Shown here: positions 33,736 to 42,936 of the stretch, one piece after another
Position numbering within the stretch: the first letter of the stretch is position 1
Layout of the letters: every line of letters begins with the position of its first letter
Assembly: GCF_013149785.1 (NCBI RefSeq)
Contig: NZ_JABEZU010000001.1
Location: forward strand, 868,001 to 932,000
Source: Isoptericola halotolerans
GTDB taxonomy: Bacteria > Actinomycetota > Actinomycetes > Actinomycetales > Cellulomonadaceae
DNA length: 64,000 nt
Reading direction: 5' to 3'
Translations under genes and position numbers: made by a program
The notes under the pieces: generated by a model
What the model was told of the DNA's origin: nothing
Seen by the model: only the letters and a program-made list of their open reading frames with translations
Database searches by the model: none

Positions 33736-34021
33736 CGGCCTTGCGGTCGCGACCGGCGAGCGCGGCGCTGCGCTCGTCCTCGCTGAGCCCACCCCAGACG
33801 CCGTAGGGCTCCCGCACGCGCAGGGACTGCTCGCGGCACTGCATCATCACCGGGCACGAGTGGCAGATGGCCTTGGCGGCCTCCGCTCGTCGACGCCGGG
33901 TCGAGCCCCGTTCCCCTTCGGGGTGGAAGAACAGGGTGTCGTCCGCGTCGCGGCACGAACCCTGGTACTGCCACTCCCACAGCTCCATGACCGGCCCGGG
34001 CAGTCTTGAGATCTCTGTCAT
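33731..34021 (-). CDS. WhiB-family Fe-S regulator, WhiD/WhiB3 type
   Basis: A 96-residue protein with the four cluster cysteines C23, C53, C56 and C62 and the GVWGG turn at 74-78, followed by a basic tail. The start RLPGPVMELWEWQYQGSC and FFHPEGERG match the WhiD/WhiB3 subgroup. In M. tuberculosis whiB3 is also close to groES and guaB2. These proteins carry a [4Fe-4S] cluster and act with the principal sigma factor in redox response or development. ATG 34021 is fixed by a TAGGTT -10 7 nt upstream, so the mRNA is leaderless. Confidence 0.92.
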   Translation of the reverse strand: MTEISRLPGPVMELWEWQYQGSCRDADDTLFFHPEGERGSTRRRRAEAAKAICHSCPVMMQCREQSLRVREPYGVWGGLSEDERSAALAGRDRKAG

Positions 34022-34025
34022 GGCG

Positions 34026-34057
34026 AACAACCTACAAGTTGTGCAGAGGTTGTTCAA
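34026..34057 (-). promoter_or_regulatory. whiB promoter with overlapping inverted repeat
   Basis: On the minus strand, -35 TTGAAC (34057-34052) and -10 TAGGTT (34034-34029) are 17 bp apart. The ATG is 7 nt after the -10. Perfect 8-bp arms AACAACCT (34026-34033) and AGGTTGTT (34047-34054) span the -10 and the -35, a likely operator. Confidence 0.7.
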
Positions 34058-34209
34058 GGGGTTGGCACAAGTTGGCCGGATCAGACCCGAATCGGCGTCC
34101 TGACCAGGTGATGAACCGCTTTGTCTCACGCGTGACCGGCTTTGAGCGATGAACTCCTCTCGGTTCGTGACGCGCCGGGGGCCGCAGTGGCGGCCTGGCG
34201 AAGCCCTGG

Positions 34210-34215
34210 CAGAAT
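34210..34215 (+). promoter_or_regulatory. -10-like box of the MerR-family gene
   Basis: CAGAAT lies 6 nt before ATG 34222 and fits the leaderless pattern of neighbouring genes. Confidence 0.4.
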
Positions 34216-34221
34216 CGAGGC

Positions 34222-35334
34222 ATGACCTCCTCGCGACCGGCCCAGGACTCGGGCGGGTCACGCCCGTCGGGCCCCGGTCTTGCTGTCGCGGCCGTCGCCC
34301 GGCGTCTCGGGGTGGCCCCGGCCACCCTGCGGACGTGGGACCGTCGTTACGGTCTCGGACCCTCGGACCGCACCGCTGGATCGCACCGCCGTTACACACC
34401 GGACGACGTCGCGCGCCTGCTCGTCATGCGCCGGCTCACGCTCGAGGGCGTCGCCCCGGTGGACGCCGCGCAGGCGGCGCTCGAAGCCGACGTCGACGAG
34501 CTCGAGAAGGCGCAGAAGGCCTCGCTGCCTGCTGCGACGGAGGCGCACGAGCCGGCGGTCGGCGCCTCCTCCGGCACCGACGAGGCGCCCGGGCGGCCAG
34601 GACGCGCCCACCTGCGCGCGCTGCCGGGCGGAGGGCAGGGGGCACCGGGGCCGTCGGGGCACGGCGCCCCGGGCCAGAACGCCTCCGGCAAGGTCTCCGC
34701 CGTCGTCGACGCCGCGCTCGCCTACGACCAGGGCCGTTGCGACGACCTGTTGCGGATCCCCGCGCACGGCGATCCTGCGATGTGGTGGGCGCACCTGCTC
34801 GAACCGGCCTGGAACAGGGTCGCCGAGCGGACGGTGCTCGCCGGACCGGGCGCGGTGCCGGAGGTGGTCCTGGCCACCGCCGCCCTGCACGCGCTGCGGT
34901 CCTTCACCGAGGCGTTCGAGCAGGCCGTCGTGCAGAACGGCGGCCCACCCGCCAACCACCCGAGCCGCATGCGCAACATCGTGCTGATCTTCGCGGCGCC
35001 CGACGAGGTCGTGCCGCTCTCCGCGCACGCGCTCGCCGCCGCGCTCACCGCCAAGGGCAAGACGGCACGGATCGTCACGGGCCCGGCCAGCACCCGCCGC
35101 TCGCTGGAGCTCGTCACCATGGTCCGCCCGGCGGCGCTGGTGCTCGCGACCACCCAGCGGCGACCGGACCTCGACGTCGTCCACGCCGTCCACGAGGGCT
35201 TCCCCGACCTGCCGATCTTCGTCGGGCTGCGGCGCGACGACGCCGCGACCGAGATCCCCCTCGCTCCGCAGGTGCAGCGCGTCCGTTCCTTCACCGGTCT
35301 GCTCCACGAGGTCCTCGCCGTCGTCTCCTCCTGA
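34222..35334 (+). CDS. MerR-family regulator with degenerate cobalamin-binding-like domain
   Basis: A 370-residue protein. The N-terminal MerR helix-turn-helix is at about 22-75 (AAVARRLGVAPATLRTWDRR, GSHRRYTPDDVARL). A Gly/Pro-rich linker (about 100-155) follows. Then comes a helical region and a C-terminal Rossmann-like part resembling CarH/LitR sensors (VLIFAAPDEVVPLSAHALAA, LVLATTQRRPDL). The DxHxxG cobalamin-ligand motif is not seen, so B12 or light sensing is doubtful. It sits between whiB and guaB. The targets are unknown. Confidence 0.78.
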   Translation: MTSSRPAQDSGGSRPSGPGLAVAAVARRLGVAPATLRTWDRRYGLGPSDRTAGSHRRYTPDDVARLLVMRRLTLEGVAPVDAAQAALEADVDELEKAQKASLPAATEAHEPAVGASSGTDEAPGRPGRAHLRALPGGGQGAPGPSGHGAPGQNASGKVSAVVDAALAYDQGRCDDLLRIPAHGDPAMWWAHLLEPAWNRVAERTVLAGPGAVPEVVLATAALHALRSFTEAFEQAVVQNGGPPANHPSRMRNIVLIFAAPDEVVPLSAHALAAALTAKGKTARIVTGPASTRRSLELVTMVRPAALVLATTQRRPDLDVVHAVHEGFPDLPIFVGLRRDDAATEIPLAPQVQRVRSFTGLLHEVLAVVSS

Positions 35335-35397
35335 CCCCGCACGGCACCTGGCTCGTCGGGTGACGGAGGGCACCTCCGGAGCGACGCCGACCGGCCG

Positions 35398-36927
<1,530 letters not shown>

Positions 36928-36936
36928 GCCGAGCGC

Positions 36937-37671
36937 TCAGCCTGCCACGGGCGGCTCGACCGGCCACGCCGTCGAGGCGCCCGGCCCCTCGAGCCCCTTC
37001 GTCCGGCGCCACGCGTTGAAGCTCGTCGCCCAGCGGTGGTGCGCGTCCCGCTGGGCGGAGTGCAGGGCGTCCAGGGCGACCGCCCGCAGCTCCGGGAAGT
37101 GGTGGAGCTGGGCGTCGAGGACGTCCAGGGTGGCGAGGACGTCGACGTCGGCGCTGTGGAGCTCGCCCTCGCCGGTGATGCCGTACAGCTCCACGAGGTC
37201 GCCGAGGCGGCGCTTTCCCCGCCGGTAGCGGTCCTGCCACCGGTCGATGACCAGCGGGTCCAGCACGGGGGAGACGGGACGCCCGAGCCGTTGCGGCAGG
37301 GTGGGGAGCCCGTGGCGTGCCAGCTCGGCGTCCAGGAGCGTCAGGTCGAACGCGGCGTTGTACGCCACCACCGGCACCCCCGCGCGGCTGTGCTCGGCCA
37401 GGACCGCGGCGATCTCCTCCAGCGCCTGGCGGGGGGCCCGGCCGTGGGCGCGGGCGTGCTCGGTGGTCACCCCGTGGATCGCTGCCGCCTCGTCCGGGAT
37501 CTCCACGCCGGGGTCGACCAGCCAGGTGCGCACGTCCGTCGTGGTGGCGGTGCGCAGCACGACCGCGGCGGTGACGATGCGGTCGGAGTGCACGTCGACC
37601 CCCGTCGTCTCGGTGTCGAAGCCGAGCAGCGGGCCACCGTTCCATGCGGCGTGGTCAGCGGTGTCGTCCAT
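36937..37671 (-). CDS. DnaQ-like 3'-5' exonuclease
   Basis: A 244-residue DEDDh-family exonuclease. ExoI is FDTETTG (about 19-25), ExoII is VVAYNAAFDLTLL (about 101-113), and ExoIII contains HSADVDVLATLDVL (about 175-188, the DEDDh His). It resembles the stand-alone DnaQ-like proteins annotated as exonuclease domain proteins or Pol III epsilon-like in actinobacteria. It is convergent with guaB and divergent from guaB3. Confidence 0.88.
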   Translation of the reverse strand: MDDTADHAAWNGGPLLGFDTETTGVDVHSDRIVTAAVVLRTATTTDVRTWLVDPGVEIPDEAAAIHGVTTEHARAHGRAPRQALEEIAAVLAEHSRAGVPVVAYNAAFDLTLLDAELARHGLPTLPQRLGRPVSPVLDPLVIDRWQDRYRRGKRRLGDLVELYGITGEGELHSADVDVLATLDVLDAQLHHFPELRAVALDALHSAQRDAHHRWATSFNAWRRTKGLEGPGASTAWPVEPPVAG

Positions 37672-37765
37672 CGTGAGTCCCTTCCTCGCATCCTGGTCCG
37701 GACCCTGCCACCCGCCACCGACAGCGCCCCGCGGACACTCTCGCGGCGCCCCGTGCCCCGGCCGG

Positions 37766-37771
37766 TAGGCT
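37766..37771 (+). promoter_or_regulatory. -10 box of leaderless guaB3
   Basis: TAGGCT lies 7 nt before GTG 37779. Confidence 0.6.
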
Positions 37772-37778
37772 GGTCCGC

Positions 37779-38903
37779 GTGAGCAACGAGATCGAGATCG
37801 GCCGTGGCAAGCGCGGACGCCGCGCGTACTCCTTCGACGACATCGCGGTGGTCCCCTCGCGACGGACCCGTGACCCGAAGGACGTCTCCACCGACTGGCA
37901 GATCGACGCCTATCACTTCGACCTGCCGATCATGGCGGCCCCGATGGACTCGGTCATGAGCCCGGACACCGCGGTCGCGCTGGGCAACCACGGCGGTCTC
38001 GGCGTGCTGGACCTCGAGGGTCTGTGGACCCGGTACGAGTCCCCGGAGCCGTTGCTCGCCGAGATCCGTGAGCTGCCGGCCGACCGGGCGACGCGGCGCA
38101 TGCAGGAGATCTACGCCGAGCCGATCAAGCCCGAGCTCATCACCCAGCGCCTCAAGGAGATCCGTGCGGCGGGCGTCACCGTCGCCGGCGCCCTGTCCCC
38201 GCAGCGCACCCAGGAGCACTACCAGACGGTGGTCGACGCCGGCGTGGACCTCTTCGTCATCCGCGGCACCACGGTCTCGGCCGAGCACGTCTCGGGCAAC
38301 GCCGAGCCGCTGAACCTCAAGCGGTTCATCTACGAGCTGGACGTCCCCGTGGTGGTCGGCGGCGCCTCCACCTACACCGCTGCCCTGCACCTCATGCGCA
38401 CGGGTGCCGCGGGCGTGCTCGTCGGGTTCGGCGGGGGAGCGGCGCACACGACACGCGTCAGCCTCGGCATCCACGCCCCGATGGCCACCGCCGTGTCCGA
38501 CGTCGCCGCCGCGCGGCGTGACTACCTCGACGAGTCCGGCGGCCGCTACGTGCACGTCATCGCCGACGGCGGCGTCGGTCACTCCGGTGACGTCGTCAAG
38601 GCCGTCGCCTGCGGCGCCGACGCCGTCATGCTCGGTGCCGCCCTGGCGCGGGCCGCCGAGGCTCCGGGCAAGGGCTGGCACTGGGGACCCGAGGCGCACC
38701 ACGCGCAGCTCCCGCGCGGTGAGCGCGTCGCCGTGGGCACCGGCGGCACCCTCGAGGAGATCCTCTTCGGACCCGGCCGTCAGGCCGACGGGACCACGAA
38801 CCTCGTCGGCGCGCTGCGGCGTGCGATGGCGACCACGGGCTACTCGGACCTCAAGGAGTTCCAGCGGGTCGAGGTCGTCATGTCCCCCTACCAGCCGCGG
38901 TGA
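37779..38903 (+). CDS. guaB3: GuaB3 family IMP dehydrogenase-related protein
   Basis: A 374-residue TIM-barrel protein without CBS domains. The family start IEIGRGKRGRRAYSFDDIAV, PMDSVMSPDTAVALGNHGG and the late VIADGGVGHSGDVVKAVACG are intact. Where IMP dehydrogenases have the catalytic cysteine (SICTTR), this protein reads AAHTTR with H223, so the usual thioimidate chemistry is impossible. From memory, mycobacterial GuaB3 also lacks the cysteine. Its true activity is unsettled. The stop overlaps the next GTG. Confidence 0.9.
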   Translation: MSNEIEIGRGKRGRRAYSFDDIAVVPSRRTRDPKDVSTDWQIDAYHFDLPIMAAPMDSVMSPDTAVALGNHGGLGVLDLEGLWTRYESPEPLLAEIRELPADRATRRMQEIYAEPIKPELITQRLKEIRAAGVTVAGALSPQRTQEHYQTVVDAGVDLFVIRGTTVSAEHVSGNAEPLNLKRFIYELDVPVVVGGASTYTAALHLMRTGAAGVLVGFGGGAAHTTRVSLGIHAPMATAVSDVAAARRDYLDESGGRYVHVIADGGVGHSGDVVKAVACGADAVMLGAALARAAEAPGKGWHWGPEAHHAQLPRGERVAVGTGGTLEEILFGPGRQADGTTNLVGALRRAMATTGYSDLKEFQRVEVVMSPYQPR

Positions 38904-39346
38904 GCGAGCCTGACCCGCGGCAGACGATCCTGCGGGAGATCACCGACGACGACGTCGAGCAGGTCGTCGCGCTGTGGCGCGAGTGCGACCTGACCCGGCC
39001 GTGGAACGACCCGCACCGCGACGTCGCCGACGCCCGGCGCAACCCGACGTCCACGGTGCTCGTCGCGCTCGACGCGACCTCCGCCGTCGTCGGCTCGGCC
39101 ATGGCCGGGTACGAGGGGCACCGCGGGTGGCTCTACTACGTGGCGGTGGCCCCGCAGCTCCGGGGAACCGGGCTGGGACGGGTGCTCGTCGGCGCTGCCG
39201 AGGAGTGGCTCCGCCGCGCCGGAGCGAGCAAGGTGCGCCTGATGGTCCGCTCCACGAACGCCGCAGTGCTCGGCTTCTACGCGAGCCTCGGCTACGAGGA
39301 CGCCGAGTGCACCGTGCTCGGGCGGACGCTCGAGCCGTCGCGCTGA
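38900..39346 (+). CDS. YpeA-type GNAT acetyltransferase
   Basis: A 148-residue GNAT protein. It has ITDDDVEQVVALWRECDLTRPWNDP, typical of the YpeA subgroup, the loop VAPQLRGTGLGRVLVG, and TNAAVLGFYASLGYEDAE. The substrate is unknown. GTG 38900 overlaps the guaB3 stop (GTGA), so it is co-expressed with guaB3. Confidence 0.85.
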   Translation: MSEPDPRQTILREITDDDVEQVVALWRECDLTRPWNDPHRDVADARRNPTSTVLVALDATSAVVGSAMAGYEGHRGWLYYVAVAPQLRGTGLGRVLVGAAEEWLRRAGASKVRLMVRSTNAAVLGFYASLGYEDAECTVLGRTLEPSR

Positions 39347-39402
39347 GAGCGAACGACACGGACATCTGACGCAGTGTTCACGGTGCCGTCACCGGCGCCG
39401 CA

Positions 39403-39408
39403 TAGAGT
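39403..39408 (+). promoter_or_regulatory. -10 box of the leaderless aldehyde dehydrogenase gene
   Basis: TAGAGT lies 7 nt before ATG 39416, which selects this start over the upstream in-frame ATG at 39374. Confidence 0.55.
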
Positions 39409-39415
39409 GTCGCCC

Positions 39416-41038
39416 ATGGCAACCGCGCACGAGAGCGACGGCGCTCTGGGCGATCTCATCGATCCCGAGCTCCCCTCGTCCACCTACGTCCTCGAACCCG
39501 AGGTCGTGTCCCCGCTGGTCAAGAGGATCGTCACCTCCCACGACGCCGGCACCCACCGCAGCACCTCGCCGTTCACCGGCGCCCCGCTCGCCGCGGTCCC
39601 GCTCTCCGGGCCCGCCGACGTCGCGCGCGCCGTCGAGCGGGCACGCAACGCCCAGCACGACTGGGCGGCGACGTCGCTCGTCGAGCGCGGACGGGTGCTC
39701 GACCGGCTCGGGACGCTGGTGCTCGACCGCCAGTCGGAGATCCTCGACCTCATCCAGATGGAGTCCGGCAAGTCGCGGCGCAGCGCCTTCGAGGAGGTGG
39801 CCGACGTCGCGCAGACCTGCCGCCACTACGTCGTGCGCGGACCTCGCTACCTCGCCGACCGCCGGGTCCCGGGTGCGCTGTCCGTCCTGACCGGTGCCCG
39901 CGTGCACCGGCGCCCGGTCGGGGTGGTCGGGGTCATCGCCCCCTGGAACTACCCCCTGACGCTCGCCCTGTCGGAGGCGATCCCCGCGCTGCTGGCGGGC
40001 AACGCCGTCGTGCTCAAGCCGGATCCGCAGACCACCCTGTCCGCCCTGTGGGCCGCCGAGCTCCTCGCCGAGGCCGGTCTGCCGGACGACCTGCTCGTCG
40101 TCGTCGCGGGCGGGGGCGACGTCGGTGCCGCGCTCGTCGACCACGTGGACCACGTGGCGTTCACCGGGTCGACGGCCACCGGACGCAAGGTCGCGGCACG
40201 CGCGGGGGAGCGGCTGATCGGCGCCACGCTCGAGCTGGGCGGGAAGAACCCGCTGTACGTCGCCGCGGACGCCGACCTCGACGCGGCCGTCCCCGGTGTG
40301 GTGCGGGCCTGCTTCTCCAACGCCGGCCAGCTCTGCATGTCGATCGAGAGGCTCGTGCTGCACGAGCGCATCGCCGACGAGTTCCTGGAGCGGTTCGTCC
40401 CCGCGGTGCGGGAGCTCGCGCTCGGTGCCGGGCTCGACTACACCGCCGACATCGGGTCCCTGGTCTCCGCCGCGCAGCTCGACAAGGTCACCGCCCACGT
40501 CGACGACGCCCTCGCGAAGGGGGCGCGGGCGCTGGCCGGCGCGGTGCACCGGTCCGACGTCGGACCGTACTTCTACGCCCCGACGGTCCTCGACGACGTC
40601 CCCGACGACGCGGTCTGCCTGCGCGAGGAGACGTTCGGCCCGGTCGTGGCCGTCACCCGGGTGTCCAGCGACGACGAGGCCGTGCACGTCATGAACGACA
40701 CCGAGTACGGGCTCAACGCCTCGGTCTGGTCCCGCGACGTGGCCCGTGCGCGACGGATCGCGGCACGTGTCGAGGCCGGCACGGTGGTCATCAACGACGG
40801 CTACCTGCAGGCCTGGGGCTCGGCGGGTGCACCGATGGGCGGCATGAAGGCCTCCGGCCTGGGACGCCGGCACGGTCGCGAGGCGATCGACGCCGTGACC
40901 GAGGCGCAGAGCGTCGTGGCGCAGCGTGGGCTCAGCGCGGGGCTGTCGCTGGACACGCTCTACGCGCTCGGCGGCGACGTGCCGAGCCGGGCGCTGACGG
41001 GTGCGATGCACGTGATGCGGCGGCTGCGGCTGCCCTGA
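39416..41038 (+). CDS. Succinate-semialdehyde dehydrogenase-like aldehyde dehydrogenase
   Basis: A 540-residue ALDH. It has GVIAPWNYPLTLALSEAIPA, VVLKPDPQTTLSA, FTGSTATGRKVA, the general base Glu in LELGGKNP, and nucleophile C307 in NAGQLCMS. The C-terminal region has MGGMKASGLGRRHG and a short extension. It is closest to the GabD2 type of actinobacteria, which converts succinic semialdehyde to succinate with NADP+ (family inference). It is monocistronic and convergent with the YdcF-like gene. Confidence 0.82.
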   Translation: MATAHESDGALGDLIDPELPSSTYVLEPEVVSPLVKRIVTSHDAGTHRSTSPFTGAPLAAVPLSGPADVARAVERARNAQHDWAATSLVERGRVLDRLGTLVLDRQSEILDLIQMESGKSRRSAFEEVADVAQTCRHYVVRGPRYLADRRVPGALSVLTGARVHRRPVGVVGVIAPWNYPLTLALSEAIPALLAGNAVVLKPDPQTTLSALWAAELLAEAGLPDDLLVVVAGGGDVGAALVDHVDHVAFTGSTATGRKVAARAGERLIGATLELGGKNPLYVAADADLDAAVPGVVRACFSNAGQLCMSIERLVLHERIADEFLERFVPAVRELALGAGLDYTADIGSLVSAAQLDKVTAHVDDALAKGARALAGAVHRSDVGPYFYAPTVLDDVPDDAVCLREETFGPVVAVTRVSSDDEAVHVMNDTEYGLNASVWSRDVARARRIAARVEAGTVVINDGYLQAWGSAGAPMGGMKASGLGRRHGREAIDAVTEAQSVVAQRGLSAGLSLDTLYALGGDVPSRALTGAMHVMRRLRLP

Positions 41039-41057
41039 GCGCGGTGCAGGCCGGGGC

Positions 41058-41672
41058 TCAGAGCAGCTCGCGGGCGGCGGCCCGCCAGGAGGCGGGGATC
41101 TCCCGCACCCGCCACCAGGTCGCCTGCGCCGGCGTGAGGCTGAGCGACGAGACGCCGAGCCCGGTGGCGTCGACCCCCGCCCGGTCGCAGGAGAACAGCG
41201 CGCGGCGCAGGTGGTAGTCCTGCGTGACGACGACGGCGGAGGCTGCGCCGTAGACCTCGTGGGCCCGGCGGCAGGTGGCCGTCGTGTCGAAGCCCTCGCG
41301 ATCGAGCACGAGCGCGTCCGCGGGGACGCCGCGGTCCAGGATCCAGTCGCGCATCGCTCCGGGTTCGTCGTAGGGCGTGCCGTCCGCGCGGTCCTGCCCG
41401 TCACCCGAGAGGATCACCCGGGGCGCCGCGCCCGCAGACCACAGCTCGGCGGCAGCCTCCACCCGGCGCCGCAGGTAGGTCGACGGGGTGCCGTCGGGCC
41501 GCAGGCCCGCACCCAGGACCACGATCGCATCGACCCTCGTCGTGGCGGCATCCTCCACCGACGGTCGCACCCGGGAGTGCCCGGTCGCCTGTACCCAGGC
41601 GACCGGGACGACGAGGACGAGGGCGAGCGCGGCGGCGCCGGCACCGAGCAGGCGCCGCGAGGGTCGGGTCAC
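41058..41672 (-). CDS. YdcF/SanA-type DUF218 protein
   Basis: A 204-residue protein with one N-terminal hydrophobic anchor (LLGAGAAALALVLVVPVAWV) and a DUF218 domain: DAIVVLGAGLRPDGTPS, GAAPRVILSGDGQDR, DYHLRRALFSCDRAG. SanA-like members affect envelope permeability and vancomycin sensitivity; the activity is unknown. The GTG start overlaps the stop of the MFS gene (GTGA), so the two are in one operon. Confidence 0.82.
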   Translation of the reverse strand: MTRPSRRLLGAGAAALALVLVVPVAWVQATGHSRVRPSVEDAATTRVDAIVVLGAGLRPDGTPSTYLRRRVEAAAELWSAGAAPRVILSGDGQDRADGTPYDEPGAMRDWILDRGVPADALVLDREGFDTTATCRRAHEVYGAASAVVVTQDYHLRRALFSCDRAGVDATGLGVSSLSLTPAQATWWRVREIPASWRAAARELL

Positions 41673-42889
41673 GACGTCGAACCATACTGGTCGGCGCGCA
41701 GCCCGGCGAGGCCGGCTCGGCGGTGCAGGATCGCCGTCCACCCCGCACCCACCAGAGCCACGGCGGCCGCGACGACGAAGGCCCCCGGGATGCCGGCCGC
41801 CCCGGCGACCAGGCCGAGCACGATCGGTCCGCCGCCGAGGCCGAGGTCGAGGGCGATCGACGCCGTCGCCGACGCCGCGCCACGCTCGGAGGGCGCGGCC
41901 GTCGCGAACACCGCGGCGAAGAAGGCCGGTGTGCTGAAGGTGATGCCGAGCGCCAGGACGACCGCGCCGAGGATGAGCCCGGCGGTCGTGGGTGTCGCGG
42001 CCATGACCACCAGGCCGGCTGCGATCAGGCACAGGGCCGCCGTGCCGAGCGCGAGCGGGGGGAACCGGTCGGGGACCCGCGCGAACGCGATCCGGCACAC
42101 CACGACGACCGCGCCGTAGGTGGCCAGCGGCACGCCGGTCGCGACCATCCGGAGATCTGCTGCGTGCAGCGCGGCGAACGCCAGGAACCCGCCCATGGCG
42201 ATGATCGAGGCCAGCAGGCCCAGGGTCGGGGCGACGGCCCCGCGGTGGATCAGTGGGGAGGGTTCCGCGTCCGCTGCTGCGGGGTCGCGCGTCTCGCCGA
42301 TGGTGAGGACGACTGCCGCGGCGACCAGGGCCAGGACGGCGGCGCCGTACCAGGCCCCGGTGAACCCCCCGACGGCGATGAGCAGGCCGCCGAGCAGCGG
42401 CCCGCCCGTGATGCCCAGGTAGAGGCCCAGCGAGTTGTAGCTGAGCGCCTCGCCCAGCCTCGTCGGGGGCGCGATGTCGACCAGGGCGGCGAACCCCGCG
42501 ACGAAGAAGGCGGCCTCGCCGACCCCGGCCAGGAGCCGGATGGCTACCACCAGGGCCAACGACTCGACGTGTGCCGTCGCGACCATGCCCACCGCGCACA
42601 GCAGTGCACCGCAGAGCAGGAGAGGACGCCTCCCGACCGTGTCGGCGAGGCGGCCGGCCGCGGGTCGCAGGATCAGGGCCGTGATCGCGAAGGCGCCGAA
42701 CGCGAGCCCTGCTCCGGCGGTGCCCGCCCCGACCGGTCCGGTGACGTACAGCGGCAGGGCCAGGACCGACACGCCGACAGCGGTGAAGTAGGCGAGGTCC
42801 GCGACGGCCAGTCCGACGAAGGCCGGTGTCAGCAGGCGTCGCCGGTCCGGTGGGGAGCCCGTCGAGGAGGGTGCGGCCGAGGTCGTCAT
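41669..42889 (-). CDS. MFS transporter
   Basis: A 406-residue major facilitator with 12 predicted helices. It has the loop 2-3 motif GRLADTVGRRPLLL, typical of drug/proton antiporters. Helix 5 has NSLGLYLGITGGPLLGG (motif C-like). The substrate is unknown; multidrug or sugar export is likely. It is coupled to the downstream YdcF-like gene. A short inverted repeat GGTAG-ac-CTACC at 42926-42937 lies upstream, overlapping the preceding gene's stop. Confidence 0.8.
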   Translation of the reverse strand: MTTSAAPSSTGSPPDRRRLLTPAFVGLAVADLAYFTAVGVSVLALPLYVTGPVGAGTAGAGLAFGAFAITALILRPAAGRLADTVGRRPLLLCGALLCAVGMVATAHVESLALVVAIRLLAGVGEAAFFVAGFAALVDIAPPTRLGEALSYNSLGLYLGITGGPLLGGLLIAVGGFTGAWYGAAVLALVAAAVVLTIGETRDPAAADAEPSPLIHRGAVAPTLGLLASIIAMGGFLAFAALHAADLRMVATGVPLATYGAVVVVCRIAFARVPDRFPPLALGTAALCLIAAGLVVMAATPTTAGLILGAVVLALGITFSTPAFFAAVFATAAPSERGAASATASIALDLGLGGGPIVLGLVAGAAGIPGAFVVAAAVALVGAGWTAILHRRAGLAGLRADQYGSTS

Positions 42890-42936
42890 GCCGCCAGGCT
42901 CGTCGCCTGGTGGCCGGTGGGGATGGGTAGACCTAC

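Noticed and set aside
33541-33806. Small proteins over the 88-bp repeats
   Set aside because: The short frames repeat only because the DNA is duplicated. The unit is not a multiple of three, and there is no ribosome binding site or known domain.
34222-35334. A cobalamin photoreceptor of the CarH/LitR type
   Set aside because: The MerR domain is present but the DxHxxG cobalamin-ligand motif is not seen in the C-terminal domain.
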